Assembly: GCF_018070575.1 (NCBI RefSeq)
Contig: NZ_JAGPXN010000001.1
Location: 975,671-1,039,670, forward strand
Origin: Micromonospora sp. C31
GTDB taxonomy: Bacteria > Actinomycetota > Actinomycetes > Mycobacteriales > Micromonosporaceae
Length of the DNA: 64,000 nt
Direction: 5' to 3'
In this document: positions 53,240 through 62,316 of the stretch, piece after piece
Numbering within the stretch: the stretch's first letter is position 1
How the letters are laid out: each line of letters starts with the position of its first letter
The notes under the pieces: generated by a model
Seen by the model: the letters and a program-made list of their open reading frames with translations, nothing else
What the model was told of the DNA's origin: nothing
Databases searched by the model: none
Program-made: the position numbers and the translations under genes

Positions 53240-55687
53240 GTGACCTGGATGCGGAAACGTGACCACAACGTGCTGACCAACGCCGCATCGCTACTCATCT
53301 GTGGCCTGTTGGCCGGCGTGGTGGTCGCCGCGGCGGCCTTCCCCGCGGTGGCGATGTCCGGGCTGGCCGCGAAGGCCGGCGCCGAGACCTTCGGCGCACT
53401 ACCCAAGGAGCTGAAGGTGGCCCGCGCGCCGCAGATCAGCTACCTACTCGCCTCCGACGGCAAGACCCCGCTGGCGACCATGTACGACGAGAACCGTCGC
53501 GACGTGAAGCTCAAGGACATCGCCCCCGTCATGCAGAAGGCGATCGTCGCGGCCGAGGACCACGACTTCTACAAGCACAACGGCGTGGACCTCAACGGCA
53601 TCGCCCGGGCGTTCGTCAACAACCAGTCCAACGCCTCCAGCCAGCAGGGCGCCTCGACGCTGACCATGCAGTACGTCCGGCTCGCCATCGCCTACTCGGC
53701 GAGCCACCCGGCGGACGTGGTCGCGGCCACCGAGGACACCAGCGCCCGCAAGCTGCGCGAGATGCGCTACGCCATCCAGATCGACAAGGAGCTCTCCAAG
53801 GACGAGATCCTGGAGCGCTACCTCAACATCGCCGCGTTCGGCAACGGCGCGTACGGCATCTACGCCGCCAGCCAGGTCTACTTCAACAAGCCGCCCAGCA
53901 AGCTGAAGATCGATGAAGCGGCCATGCTCGCGGGCATGGTGAAGGCGCCGAGCACCAACGACCCCACCACCAAGAGCGGCTACACGGCGGCGGTCGCCCG
54001 GCGCGACTACGTCATCGAGAACATGGTCAAGACCGGCGCCATCACCCGCCAGGAGGCGGACGCGGCGAAGGCCGTCAAGCTCAAGGTCACCGGCAAGCGG
54101 GCCCCCAACGGCTGTGTCTCGACCAACGAGAAGGGCTGGGGCTTCTTCTGCGACTACTTCTACCGCTGGTGGATGCAGCAGGAGACGTTCGGCTCGACCA
54201 CGTACGACCGGGAGCGGCGGCTCAAGAGCGGCGGCTACACCGTCGTCACCACGCTCGACCCCCAGGCCCAGCGGGGCGCCGACAAGGCCGTCCGCAAGGC
54301 CAAGCCGGAGAAGAGCAAGGAAGCCGCCATGGTGGCGGTGGTCGAGCCGGGCACCGGCCGGGTACGGGCGCTGGCGGTGAACCGCAACTTCAAGCTCGAC
54401 GACCCGAAGAAGCCGGCCAACAAGCCGCACAGCGAGCCCAAGCAGCGCAAGAGGGGCAAGCTCGGCAACTACCCGAACACCGTCAACCCGCTGCTCACCG
54501 GCGGCGACGGCATCACGGGCTACCAGGCCGGCTCGACCTTCAAGATCTTCACGATCGTCGCGGCACTGGAGAAGGGCATCCCGCTCGGCTACACGATCAA
54601 CGCCCCGCAGACCTTCAAGTCGGAGTACATCGTCGAGCAGGGCAGCCCCGCCGCCTGCCCCGGCACCAACAAGTACTGCCCGACCAACTCCGGCAAGAAG
54701 GCCGGCGGCGTGCAGAACATGTGGAGCGCCTTCGCCCAGTCGATCAACACGTACTTCGTGCCGCTCCAGCAGCAGGTCGGCGCCGAGAACGTGGTCGACG
54801 TGGCCAAGCGGCTCGGCATCCAGTTCCGGGTCAGCAAGGAAAACACCTGGGCCAACAACAAGGACTTCGCGCACGACTGGGGCGCGTTCACCCTGGGCGT
54901 CACGGACACCACCCCGCTGGAGCTGGCCAACGCCTACGCCACCCTCGCGGCGGACGGCAGGTACTGCGAGCCCATCCCGGTGCAGGAGATCAAGGACCCG
55001 GAGGGCAAGAAGCTCGACATCGCCAACCCGCGCTGCGAGAAGCGGGTCAGCACCGAGGTGGCCCGCGCCGCCGTCGACGCCGCCCGCTGCCCGGTCGGTG
55101 ACAACTCCTCCACCAGCAAGTGCGGCGGCAGCCGTACGGCCGCCGAGGTCAAGCAGGCCGTCGACGCCCCGGTGGCCGGCAAGTCCGGCACCACCGACTC
55201 GGAGAAGAGCGCGGCCCTGGTCGCGATGACCAAGCAGTACGCGGTGGCCGGCATCCTGGCCGACCCGGACTGGCCGCAGACCAACGTGAAGATGAAGCAC
55301 AAGCAGAAGGACGGCATCAACCCGCCGGTCTACGAGACGCTGAAGGCCGCCATGAAGGGCAAGGACCGGAAGAACTTCGAGCCCCCGGGCAAGAAGATCT
55401 CCGAGGGCGACCAGCGCCGCATCCCCGACGTGAAGTGCCTGGACCCGCAGCAGGCGAAGTCCCGGATCGAGGCGGAGGGCTTCGACGCGGTCATCTCCGA
55501 CATCAAGGTCACGTCGAGCTGCCCGGCCGGCAAGGCCGCCGGCACCAGCCCCGACGGCCGCACCATCAAGGGCGGCGTGGTGACCATCCAGATCAGTTCC
55601 GGCGGAGGCGCCGCCCCGGGCACGGCGCCCGGCAACGGCGGGCCGCCGACCAACCCGGGCCGTCCGCCGGGCCGCCCCGGCGGCTGA
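53240..55687 (+). CDS. Bifunctional penicillin-binding protein, PonA2 type with PASTA domain
   Basis: Class A PBP that polymerises and cross-links peptidoglycan outside the membrane. The 815-residue product has one N-terminal span, a GT51 glycosyltransferase domain (Glu106 in AAEDHDFYKH; GASTLTMQY) and a transpeptidase domain with Ser432-Lys435 (STFK), SIN (501-503) and KSG (648-650). A C-terminal PASTA domain (about 725-785) and a Pro/Gly tail follow. GTG 53240 lies 6 bases after TACCCT, suggesting a leaderless start; a longer frame is open upstream. Divergent wblA matches the mycobacterial whiB4/ponA2 pair. A strong terminator follows. Confidence 0.94.
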   Translation: MTWMRKRDHNVLTNAASLLICGLLAGVVVAAAAFPAVAMSGLAAKAGAETFGALPKELKVARAPQISYLLASDGKTPLATMYDENRRDVKLKDIAPVMQKAIVAAEDHDFYKHNGVDLNGIARAFVNNQSNASSQQGASTLTMQYVRLAIAYSASHPADVVAATEDTSARKLREMRYAIQIDKELSKDEILERYLNIAAFGNGAYGIYAASQVYFNKPPSKLKIDEAAMLAGMVKAPSTNDPTTKSGYTAAVARRDYVIENMVKTGAITRQEADAAKAVKLKVTGKRAPNGCVSTNEKGWGFFCDYFYRWWMQQETFGSTTYDRERRLKSGGYTVVTTLDPQAQRGADKAVRKAKPEKSKEAAMVAVVEPGTGRVRALAVNRNFKLDDPKKPANKPHSEPKQRKRGKLGNYPNTVNPLLTGGDGITGYQAGSTFKIFTIVAALEKGIPLGYTINAPQTFKSEYIVEQGSPAACPGTNKYCPTNSGKKAGGVQNMWSAFAQSINTYFVPLQQQVGAENVVDVAKRLGIQFRVSKENTWANNKDFAHDWGAFTLGVTDTTPLELANAYATLAADGRYCEPIPVQEIKDPEGKKLDIANPRCEKRVSTEVARAAVDAARCPVGDNSSTSKCGGSRTAAEVKQAVDAPVAGKSGTTDSEKSAALVAMTKQYAVAGILADPDWPQTNVKMKHKQKDGINPPVYETLKAAMKGKDRKNFEPPGKKISEGDQRRIPDVKCLDPQQAKSRIEAEGFDAVISDIKVTSSCPAGKAAGTSPDGRTIKGGVVTIQISSGGGAAPGTAPGNGGPPTNPGRPPGRPGG

Positions 55688-55701
55688 GCCGGCCGAACAG
55701 A

Positions 55702-55743
55702 CGAAACGGGCGGGCACCCTTCGCGGGGTGCCCGCCCGTTTCG
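55702..55743 (+). terminator. Strong terminator after the PBP gene
   Basis: Perfect 18-base arms (55702-55719 and 55726-55743, beginning CGAAACGGGCGGG) around a 6-base loop, 15 bases after the stop codon. This is the strongest hairpin in the window. Confidence 0.9.
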
Positions 55744-55847
55744 CATAAGTTCCTGGCTCTCATTCGAACCGACGAGAACTCGATTTGGCATTGGCGTCAC
55801 TCTCGGAGCGCCAGAAAGTCCCGAACCAGGCTCGAATTGCAGCGCGT

Positions 55848-55886
55848 GCTTAGGGAGGGCAGCCCGGCGGGCTACCCTCCCTAAGC
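55848..55886. terminator. Second terminator-like hairpin between convergent genes
   Basis: Arms GCTTAGGGAGGGCAGCCC and GGGCTACCCTCCCTAAGC (one mismatch) around a 3-base loop. It lies 35 bases beyond the stop of the minus-strand gene at 55921 and probably serves that gene. Confidence 0.8.
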
Positions 55887-55920
55887 GCCGTGTCACTCCC
55901 GGGTCACCGGAGTTGTAGAA

Positions 55921-56364
55921 CTAAACGACGGTGATCGGGTGGCCCGCCTCGTCGCAGTAACCATCCAGGTACCACCTGAGCGCATCGCGCGTCTGCGGAC
56001 CATACACACCATCCGCAGTGATGCCCTCCGTCTGCTGGGCGGAGATCAGCGCGGACTTGGTTGCCGGGCCGAAGTCCTGGTCGGTGGCGATGTTCTTGCC
56101 GTAGCAGTACTTCAGGCTGCGCTGGAGCAGCAGGACAGCACTGCTGTTGGCGCCCTGCGCCATGCCGCAACTGGTGCTGGATGCAGTGCTGCCGGTGGAA
56201 GGCAATGCCACCGGTCCGGCACTCCACAGGTTGTCGCCCGCCACTCGTACCGTCCGGCTGCACGTCGCTTGAATGCTGACGTCGGCCGAAGCCACCGACG
56301 GGGCGACGACCACAGCCCCCAGAGTTCCGGCAACCACAAGAGTTGCGGCAAATACTCGCCTCAC
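55921..56364 (-). CDS. Secreted peptidoglycan-binding-domain protein
   Basis: The 147-residue product has a signal peptide (VVAGTLGAVVVAPSVASA), a short Cys-containing middle and a PG_binding_1 domain (LLLQRSLKYCYGKN, DFGPATKSALISAQQ, DGVYGPQTRDALRWYL). No catalytic domain is present. GAGGAGAGG precedes GTG 56364 at 7 bases; the longer frame to 56406 was rejected. Codon use and base composition are visibly less G/C-rich than its neighbours, hinting at transfer. It may be a cell-wall-bound effector or inhibitor; that is speculative. Confidence 0.82.
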   Translation of the reverse strand: MRRVFAATLVVAGTLGAVVVAPSVASADVSIQATCSRTVRVAGDNLWSAGPVALPSTGSTASSTSCGMAQGANSSAVLLLQRSLKYCYGKNIATDQDFGPATKSALISAQQTEGITADGVYGPQTRDALRWYLDGYCDEAGHPITVV

Positions 56365-56597
56365 TGGGAAACCTCTCCTCGATGCAATGAGGCAACGGGA
56401 ACGCAATTGTCAGCGGCTAAGGTTGCACCCCCGTTGCGCAATTCCGCCGACAGGCATACCCTCTCACGGGAACGGATCTCACGCAATGGATATCAGTCGA
56501 CGCTCTGCGTGACGGCAGTGCGAGATGGCTACCATCCGAACAATTGGCAGGCTCTCTCGCAGGTCACCGACTACTGCTTCGACCTCGCACCCAACCG

Positions 56598-57053
56598 TCA
56601 GAGGCCGAGCTGTCGGCGTACCTCCGCGGCGACCCGGCCGCCCTCGGCCCGGCCGGCCACCGCCGCCTGGGCCGCCTTCATGGCCGGGCCCATCTGCGCC
56701 TTGCCGGTGAAGCCGCCCGCGGCGAGCGCCCCCGCGACCAGCTCGGTCAGCTCGGCGTCGGGGAGCTGCTTCGGCAGGTAGCGCTCCAGCACCTCGCCCT
56801 CGGCGACCTCCTTCGCGGCCTGCTCGGTGCGGCCGGCGTCGCCGAACGCGGTGGCGGCCTCCCGGCGCTTCTTCGCCTCCTTGGTCAGCACCGCGAGCAC
56901 CTCGTCGTCGGTGAGCTCGCGCTTGGCCCTGCCGGCGACCTCGGCGGTGCCGACGGCGGCGAGCGCCATCCGCAACGTGGAGGTGGTCAGCTCGTCGCGT
57001 GCCTTCAGGGCGGCGCGCATGTCGGCGGTCAGACGGTCCTTCAGCGTGCTCAT
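56598..57053 (-). CDS. GatB/YqeY-domain protein
   Basis: The 151-residue product is a YqeY-type protein: MSTLKDRLTADMRAALKARD, then the C-terminal helices ending EVRRQLGL. The fold is shared with the tail of the tRNA amidotransferase subunit GatB, and a role in tRNA or translation is assumed but not shown. It starts 26 bases from the divergent metallophosphoesterase gene; a longer frame reaching 57425 is an antisense extension. The pair sits next to ponA2 in many Actinobacteria. Confidence 0.9.
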   Translation of the reverse strand: MSTLKDRLTADMRAALKARDELTTSTLRMALAAVGTAEVAGRAKRELTDDEVLAVLTKEAKKRREAATAFGDAGRTEQAAKEVAEGEVLERYLPKQLPDAELTELVAGALAAGGFTGKAQMGPAMKAAQAAVAGRAEGGRVAAEVRRQLGL

Positions 57054-57078
57054 GGTCGGTGAAACTACCCTGAACGGC

Positions 57079-57972
57079 ATGCGAAAGCGCACACTATTCC
57101 GGCTCGCGACCGGGACCGCCGCCCTCGGCGCGGCGACCCTGGCGTACGCGTCACTCGTCGAGCGCAACATGTTCACCCTGCGGCGGTACGACGTGCCGGT
57201 GCTGCCGGCCGACGCGGAGCCGCTGCGGGTCCTGCACCTGTCGGACCTGCACATGATGCCCGACCAGGGGCGCAAACAGCGTTGGGTGGCGTCGCTGGCC
57301 GCGCTCGACCCCGACCTGGTCGTGGTCACCGGCGACAACATGGCGCATCCCGGCGCCGTGCCCGGCGTGCTGCGTGCCATCCAGCCGCTGCTCGACTTCC
57401 CGGGGGCCTTCGTCTTCGGCTCCAACGACTACACCGGGCCGGTCTGGAAGAACCCGTTCACCTACTTCCTGCCCGACCGCGAATACACCGAGGGCGTCGA
57501 GCTGCCGCACGAGGAGCTACGCGACGTCTTCGTCAGCGCCGGCTGGGCGGACCTGAACAACGCCCGCACCACCCTGAAGGCCGGCGGCCGGGTCGTCGAG
57601 CTGCTCGGAGTGGACGACCCGCACGTCGAACGGGACGACTACGCCTCCGTGGCCGGCCCGGTGTCGCCGACCGCCGACCTGTCGATCGCGCTCACCCACT
57701 CCCCCGAACCGGCCGTCCTCGACGCGATGGCCGCCGACGGCTTCGGCCTGATGCTCGCCGGGCACACCCACGGCGGTCAGGTCTGCGTACCGGGAGTCGG
57801 TGCGCTGGTCACCAACTGCGGCCTGCCCCGCTCCATGGCACGCGGCCTGCACCGCTGGCCCGGATCCGACTCCTGGCTGCACGTCTCCGCCGGCCTCGGC
57901 ACGCACCCGACCGCGCCGGTCCGGTTCGCCTGTCCGCCCGAGGCGAGCGTGCTCACCCTGATCCCCCGCTGA
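57079..57972 (+). CDS. Membrane-anchored calcineurin-like metallophosphoesterase
   Basis: The 297-residue product starts with an uncleaved hydrophobic segment. Metal motifs follow: HLSDLHM, VVTGDN, GSNDY (in place of the usual GNHD), and AGHTHGGQ. The GSND variation is common in the YkuE/Rv3683-like group, which acts on phospholipid or UDP-sugar phosphates. ATG 57079 lies 7 bases after TACCCT, so it is probably leaderless. It is the intact relative of the broken gene at 25890, though from a different subfamily. Confidence 0.88.
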   Translation: MRKRTLFRLATGTAALGAATLAYASLVERNMFTLRRYDVPVLPADAEPLRVLHLSDLHMMPDQGRKQRWVASLAALDPDLVVVTGDNMAHPGAVPGVLRAIQPLLDFPGAFVFGSNDYTGPVWKNPFTYFLPDREYTEGVELPHEELRDVFVSAGWADLNNARTTLKAGGRVVELLGVDDPHVERDDYASVAGPVSPTADLSIALTHSPEPAVLDAMAADGFGLMLAGHTHGGQVCVPGVGALVTNCGLPRSMARGLHRWPGSDSWLHVSAGLGTHPTAPVRFACPPEASVLTLIPR

Positions 57973-58097
57973 CCCGTACGGCTGCGAGCCGCCGGGCCGT
58001 CGATCACGGCCCGGCGGCCGGCCGGAGGGTCGGCACGGCGGTGGGGGTACCGAGTTGGACCCCTGAGCGGGGTGGGCTACTATTTGTCGGCACGCCT

Positions 58098-58174
<77 letters not shown>

Positions 58175-58178
58175 GGTG

Positions 58179-58211
58179 AGAGGGCACATCCAATCGATGG
58201 ATGTGCCCTCT
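58179..58211 (+). terminator. Terminator of tRNA-Pro
   Basis: Perfect 14-base arms (AGAGGGCACATCCA, 58179-58192, and its complement 58198-58211) around a 5-base loop, directly after the CCA. A decayed copy follows the tRNA fragment at 63680-63714. Confidence 0.85.
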
Positions 58212-58246
58212 AGCGCTTTCTGGGTGACTGACTGAGCGACTACCGC

Positions 58247-58426
58247 AGTTTCCGGGGGTGTCCCCTCGGCGGCGGTCAGACAGGCCTTGGCGGCGACCCC
58301 GTGGAGGGCTCGCCGGACGTTGGCGGCGTCCAGAGCGCTGCCGGTCGCGCTGGTGAACACGAGGTTCCGGGGCTGCCAATCCTTGCCGGCCTTGTCGCGG
58401 CGGGTGTGCCGCACGAACCCCGCGAA
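58247..58426 (-). pseudogene. Tyrosine-integrase remnant
   Basis: About 60 codons resemble the catalytic half of actinobacterial phage-type integrases: [17 protein letters not shown] followed by [19 protein letters not shown]. The Arg-His-x-x-Arg box and the catalytic Tyr that should follow are missing. The frame then runs into the tRNA terminator and the tRNA itself. Upstream, no intact N-terminus is found. Its position against the tRNA is where the integrase of such islands lies. Confidence 0.7.
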
Positions 58427-58914
58427 GTCCTGCTCTTCGTAAGGTGTCACACCTTTCAGGACGAGGCCGGGCAGCGGCGTTGCACCGGGTGGCGGAACTG
58501 TCCCGTCCCGCCGGCCGACGAGACCCCGCCTACCGCGCTGGGGCGGATGACCTGGTGTCAACGGGCCGTCGCGGTGGACCTGACGGCCGTGACGACGCTC
58601 GTCCACTCAGGCGACGGGAGCAGAATTGGGGCGATACGTTTCAATGAAACCGCGGCGCTGTGACCTACTTCACTCCGATGCGCGGTCAGAGCGGGCAAAT
58701 CACGCGACGAATTCGGCGAGACGAACATTTCGGTCATCGATGACCGATCGGCGGGGTCGCGCGGGAATTTTACGAACGCTAATATGACCGTGCTCGATAG
58801 ATCGAGCTGCGCATTGGGATACGCCTATCAGTTATCGGATGAGGCCGGCGGCGCACTACCGCCCCGCTGGCCACGCCGAGTCAATTGATGGGTCCAGTCA
58901 CGGGAGGATGCAAC
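58427..58914. other. Island DNA without a supported gene
   Basis: Roughly 490 bases between the integrase remnant and the I36 gene. The right half (from 58660) is clearly less G/C-rich. It should hold the I36 promoter; no other coding sequence is convincing. Confidence 0.5.
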
Positions 58915-59286
58915 ATGAGGGCAGCACGAGCCGTTGCGATTGCGGGCGCAGTTACCGCGCTCGGGATCTTCGGGGTGGCCTCGCCAGCGCTGGCGGTGGA
59001 CCGGAACTGCTATGACGACTATTTCTGCGTCTACAAGGACATCAACTACAGCACGGGCAACTCGATGTACCGGATCAACGTTGAGAGCAAGAACTGGTCG
59101 TACCAGTTGCCCTCGATCCACAAGGCCGACAGCTCCTGGAGGAACTTCCACGACAGGACGTGGCGGGTCTGCGACTACGGCACGTTCAACGACACCACCA
59201 CGATTTCTCTGACCAACGGACAGGGCATCACCTACAGCTCGGGCGCGAACGACCGGGGTGAGGGTAACCAGCTGGCCTTGTGCTGA
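58915..59286 (+). CDS. Secreted peptidase-inhibitor family I36-like protein
   Basis: The 123-residue product has a signal peptide (GAVTALGIFGVASPALA) and a small mature domain. Four Cys (NCYDDYFCVYKD, RVCDYGTF and the C-terminal LALC) and the aromatic pattern are typical of the Streptomyces metalloproteinase inhibitor fold (I36, gamma-crystallin-like). Many relatives have no tested inhibitory activity. GGGAGGATG precedes ATG 58915. Carried on the island; the target is unknown. Confidence 0.8.
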   Translation: MRAARAVAIAGAVTALGIFGVASPALAVDRNCYDDYFCVYKDINYSTGNSMYRINVESKNWSYQLPSIHKADSSWRNFHDRTWRVCDYGTFNDTTTISLTNGQGITYSSGANDRGEGNQLALC

Positions 59287-59444
59287 GTCGCCGCGACGGA
59301 GAAGTTCCCGCGTCAATCCAGTGGTCGGGCCGGGGGGCGCGCTGGTCCCCGCTCGGCCGGTAAAAATCGGGGGTGACCGCCCTCCTGCGGAGTCGATCGA
59401 TGCCCGCGCATGCGGAGCTCGACGTCTGTGAGATCCGAAGGAGG

Positions 59445-59494
59445 CCGGATGCCTTGCCCGCGAACGGGTACACTGCTGCGGGCAAGGCATCCGG
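59445..59494. promoter_or_regulatory. Perfect 17-base inverted repeat upstream of the exporter operon
   Basis: Arms CCGGATGCCTTGCCCGC (59445-59461) and its complement (59478-59494) are perfect, with a 16-base loop holding GGGTACACT, a possible -10 box. It lies 38 bases before the lipoprotein gene and 159 after the I36 gene. It could be a terminator for I36, an operator, or an element end. Confidence 0.65.
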
Positions 59495-59531
59495 TTTGGT
59501 GGGACAACAGTAAGGATGACCGGTAATCGCT

Positions 59532-60455
59532 ATGGGACGACGTCGATCGCTGGCTGTGGCGGCAGCGCTGTTGGTGGCACTCAGCGGGTGCGGTGCGGAG
59601 GAGTCCTCGCCGGACACGGAGGCGGCTGCCGTCCGCGCCCAGATGGCGTGGGATTCCGCGCAGCGGCAGTACGAAGAGGTCCAGGAGATCGAGAGAAGGC
59701 TTGTCAGAGGTTGTCTGACCAAGCAGGGTTTCGAGATTTTCCCGAAGGAGAGCGCGCCGCCGAAGAAGTCGACCGACAGTCAGCGAACCTCAACTGATCC
59801 TGTCCAGGCCGCGCGCATCGGATACGGCTACGACCCACGTCGGCAACCCAGCCCCGACGCTAAGGCCAACGACTCCGAGTATGCGAAGACGCCCGACTCG
59901 TACAAGGGAAAACTCACACTCGCGAAGTACGGGCCGTCGACGGACACGGTCTCGTTCACCACTCCGGACGGCACCAACGTCGACATTCCCCGTGCCGGTT
60001 GTGTCGGCGACATCCGAACGGCTCTCTACGGCGACCTGAAGGAGTTCCTCCGGCTGTCCTTCACGGCGGAGAACCTCGTCCGGATGGATGCGTCGCGCGA
60101 TATCGAGAAGAATCCGAAGGTCCTGGCCCTCGTCGATCCTTGGAGGGACTGCGTCAAGACTGCCGGATACCCGGGGATCCAGTTTCCCCGGGACATGAGA
60201 GACAAGGCGAAGGGCCTCTACAAGGGCATCGACCGCAACGACGAGAAGGCACTGGACGCGGCGGCGGCGAACGAGATCAAAATCGCGACGGCCGAGGCGA
60301 CCTGCACCAAGTCCGTCGGCCTTGACGAAGCGGTGGCGGCCGCACGGGCTGAGGGATCCGTCAAGTCACTGGCCAAGTACGAGGCCGACATGGTCGCTTG
60401 GAACGCGATGGCGCTCAAGGCGTTGGCGAAGGCTCAGGAGATGCTGAAGGCATGA
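59532..60455 (+). CDS. Island lipoprotein of unknown function
   Basis: The 307-residue product has a lipobox (ALLVALSGC) and a helical mature part with recurring Cys-containing turns: RGCLTKQGFEIFP, AGCVGDIRTALYGD, WRDCVKTAGYPG and TCTKSVGLDEA. The repeated C-x-K-x-x-G-[YF] spacing is seen in lipoproteins adjoining HlyD/MacA-like adaptors in other Actinobacteria; its role is not known. The stop overlaps the adaptor start (ATGA), so both are one translational unit. No strong ribosome site precedes ATG 59532. Confidence 0.8.
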   Translation: MGRRRSLAVAAALLVALSGCGAEESSPDTEAAAVRAQMAWDSAQRQYEEVQEIERRLVRGCLTKQGFEIFPKESAPPKKSTDSQRTSTDPVQAARIGYGYDPRRQPSPDAKANDSEYAKTPDSYKGKLTLAKYGPSTDTVSFTTPDGTNVDIPRAGCVGDIRTALYGDLKEFLRLSFTAENLVRMDASRDIEKNPKVLALVDPWRDCVKTAGYPGIQFPRDMRDKAKGLYKGIDRNDEKALDAAAANEIKIATAEATCTKSVGLDEAVAAARAEGSVKSLAKYEADMVAWNAMALKALAKAQEMLKA

Positions 60456-61651
60456 CGGGTAGGCGCCGGCAGGCAGTCGTTACGACGGCGGTCGTGGTTG
60501 CCGTCGCCGCGGCGACACTCTCCATCTGGGCTGTCGCATCCAGCGCGCGGACACCCGCCCAACGGGCGGCGGAGGCGGCACCGCCTCCGCCGTCCGAACT
60601 GACCGCCGTCGTGGAAGAGGGGCCGCTTTCCGACGCGTTCACCCTCGACGGCAAACTCAGCCGCCGGTCGCGGTCGTCCATCCAGGGTCCGACCGTCTCT
60701 GCGGGCCGGTCGATCGTCACCGACCTGCCGGTCAAACGCGGAAGTCGAGTGAAGAACCGCCAGTTGGTCGCGGTGGTGTCGGGGAGGCCACTCATCACGC
60801 TGAAGGGAAGGTTCGCCAGCTACCGTGACCTCCGGCTCGGCGACGAGGGACCCGACGTCCGCCAACTGCGGCTGGCGCTCGGCCTGTGGGGCGACGACGT
60901 CTATGACCGCGCCACCGCCGCGAGCGTGGCTCGTCTCTACGAGAAGGTCGGGTATCCGGCACCCGCTGAGACGACGGCCGGTGCCGCGGAGCCCGCCCCG
61001 TCGGCGCCTGCTCCCAAACCGTCGGGATCCGCGACGCCCACTCGCACGAAGCCCGCTGCCCCGGTGCGCGGCGGGCTGGTTCCGATGAACGAGGTCGTGT
61101 TCCTTCCCGTGCTGCCGGCGACCGTGGTGGAGGTCACGGCGGCGATCGGGGACAAGGGCGACCAGCCCCTCCTCACCGTGGCATCGGGCGGATGGCAGGT
61201 GGCGGCGACCGTCGGCGAGGACCAACGCGCGGAGCTTCGGGACCTGCCGCCAGACGCCAGCATGACGGTGAGCGGGGGCCCGGCTGAGGGAAAGAAGGTC
61301 ACCCTTTCCGCAATCAAAGCCGCCAAGTCCACCGAACAGGAGGAGGCGAGCTACGTAGCCACCTTCGCCATCGACGTCGGTTCGGAGGAAGGGCTGACGG
61401 AGGGCACTCCGATGACGGTTCGGGTGGTTCGGCAGGAGAGTCCGGCCGAGGCGGTTGTCGTCCCGGTGTCGGCCCTGTGGACCAAGCCGGGTGGCCAGAC
61501 CGAGGTTCGCATCCGTTCGGCCGACGGTGTGGCGGCGGTGCCGGTGACCGTCCTGTTCGTCGTGGACGGGCGCGCCGCGGTGACCGGCCCGGCGGAGATG
61601 ACGGCCGGCGTACGGGTGGCTGTCGGCTCCAGGAACGGCGGCGCCAATTGA
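60452..61651 (+). CDS. HlyD/MacA-like adaptor with peptidoglycan-binding domain
   Basis: The 399-residue product has one N-terminal span (about 9-30). A barrel-like region follows with a PG_binding_1 domain inserted (LGDEGPDVRQLRLALGLWGDDVYDRATAASV, near residues 125-165). After a Pro/Ala-rich linker come lipoyl- and beta-barrel-type adaptor segments to the end. In Gram-positive bacteria such adaptors link an ABC exporter to the wall. The start overlaps the lipoprotein stop (ATGA) and its own stop overlaps the ATPase start region. Confidence 0.86.
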   Translation: MTGRRRQAVVTTAVVVAVAAATLSIWAVASSARTPAQRAAEAAPPPPSELTAVVEEGPLSDAFTLDGKLSRRSRSSIQGPTVSAGRSIVTDLPVKRGSRVKNRQLVAVVSGRPLITLKGRFASYRDLRLGDEGPDVRQLRLALGLWGDDVYDRATAASVARLYEKVGYPAPAETTAGAAEPAPSAPAPKPSGSATPTRTKPAAPVRGGLVPMNEVVFLPVLPATVVEVTAAIGDKGDQPLLTVASGGWQVAATVGEDQRAELRDLPPDASMTVSGGPAEGKKVTLSAIKAAKSTEQEEASYVATFAIDVGSEEGLTEGTPMTVRVVRQESPAEAVVVPVSALWTKPGGQTEVRIRSADGVAAVPVTVLFVVDGRAAVTGPAEMTAGVRVAVGSRNGGAN

Positions 61652-62316
61652 GTGCCGCTGTGGTGCGGATGCTGGAGGTCACCAAGACGTTCTCCGGAGC
61701 TGTGGCCGTATCGGCACTACGTGGGGTGAACCTGGAGATTCGGCGCGGCGAGATGACAGCCATCGTCGGGCCGTCGGGTGCGGGGAAGTCCACACTGCTC
61801 AACATCCTGGGGCTGCTGGACGTGCCGACGTCCGGACGGTACCTGCTGGACGGCACCGACACCTCACGGCTCGGGGAGCGGGAACTGACCTCCCTCCGTG
61901 CTGTCACGCTCGGATTCGTCTTTCAGGCCTTCCACCTCGTCGCGCACCTGAACTGCGTGGCCAACGTGATGCTGCCGTTGGCTCACCAAGGTTGGCCCCG
62001 CCGTGAGCGAGCCCGGCTGGCGACCGACGCGCTCGTCCAGGTCGGACTGGGCCATCGGCTCGACGCCCGGCCGACGACGCTTTCGGGCGGGGAACGACAG
62101 CGGGTCGCGGTGGCGAGGGCAATCGTGCACTCACCGTCGGTGATCCTCTGCGACGAACCGACCGGGAACCTCGACCGGGAGAACTCGACGCACGTCATGG
62201 ATCTCCTTCGGCGGCTGGTCACCCCCGAGCGGTCACTGATCGTGGTGACCCACGACGACGCCGTGTCGGCGCGTGCCGATCGGGTCGTGAAGGTGGTCGA
62301 CGGTGCCGTCTGCTGA
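61648..62316 (+). CDS. ABC transporter ATP-binding protein (MacB/LolD-like)
   Basis: The 222-residue product has Walker A GPSGAGKS, the Q-loop FVFQAFHL, signature LSGGERQR, Walker B ILCDEPTGNLD and the switch His in VVTHDD. The relation is to MacB/LolD/FtsE-type exporters that drive periplasmic or surface processes. The TTG at 61648 overlaps the adaptor stop; GTG 61660 or ATG 61669 (MLEVTKTF) are equally possible starts. Overlaps the permease gene by 14 bases. Confidence 0.92.
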   Translation: MSAAVVRMLEVTKTFSGAVAVSALRGVNLEIRRGEMTAIVGPSGAGKSTLLNILGLLDVPTSGRYLLDGTDTSRLGERELTSLRAVTLGFVFQAFHLVAHLNCVANVMLPLAHQGWPRRERARLATDALVQVGLGHRLDARPTTLSGGERQRVAVARAIVHSPSVILCDEPTGNLDRENSTHVMDLLRRLVTPERSLIVVTHDDAVSARADRVVKVVDGAVC

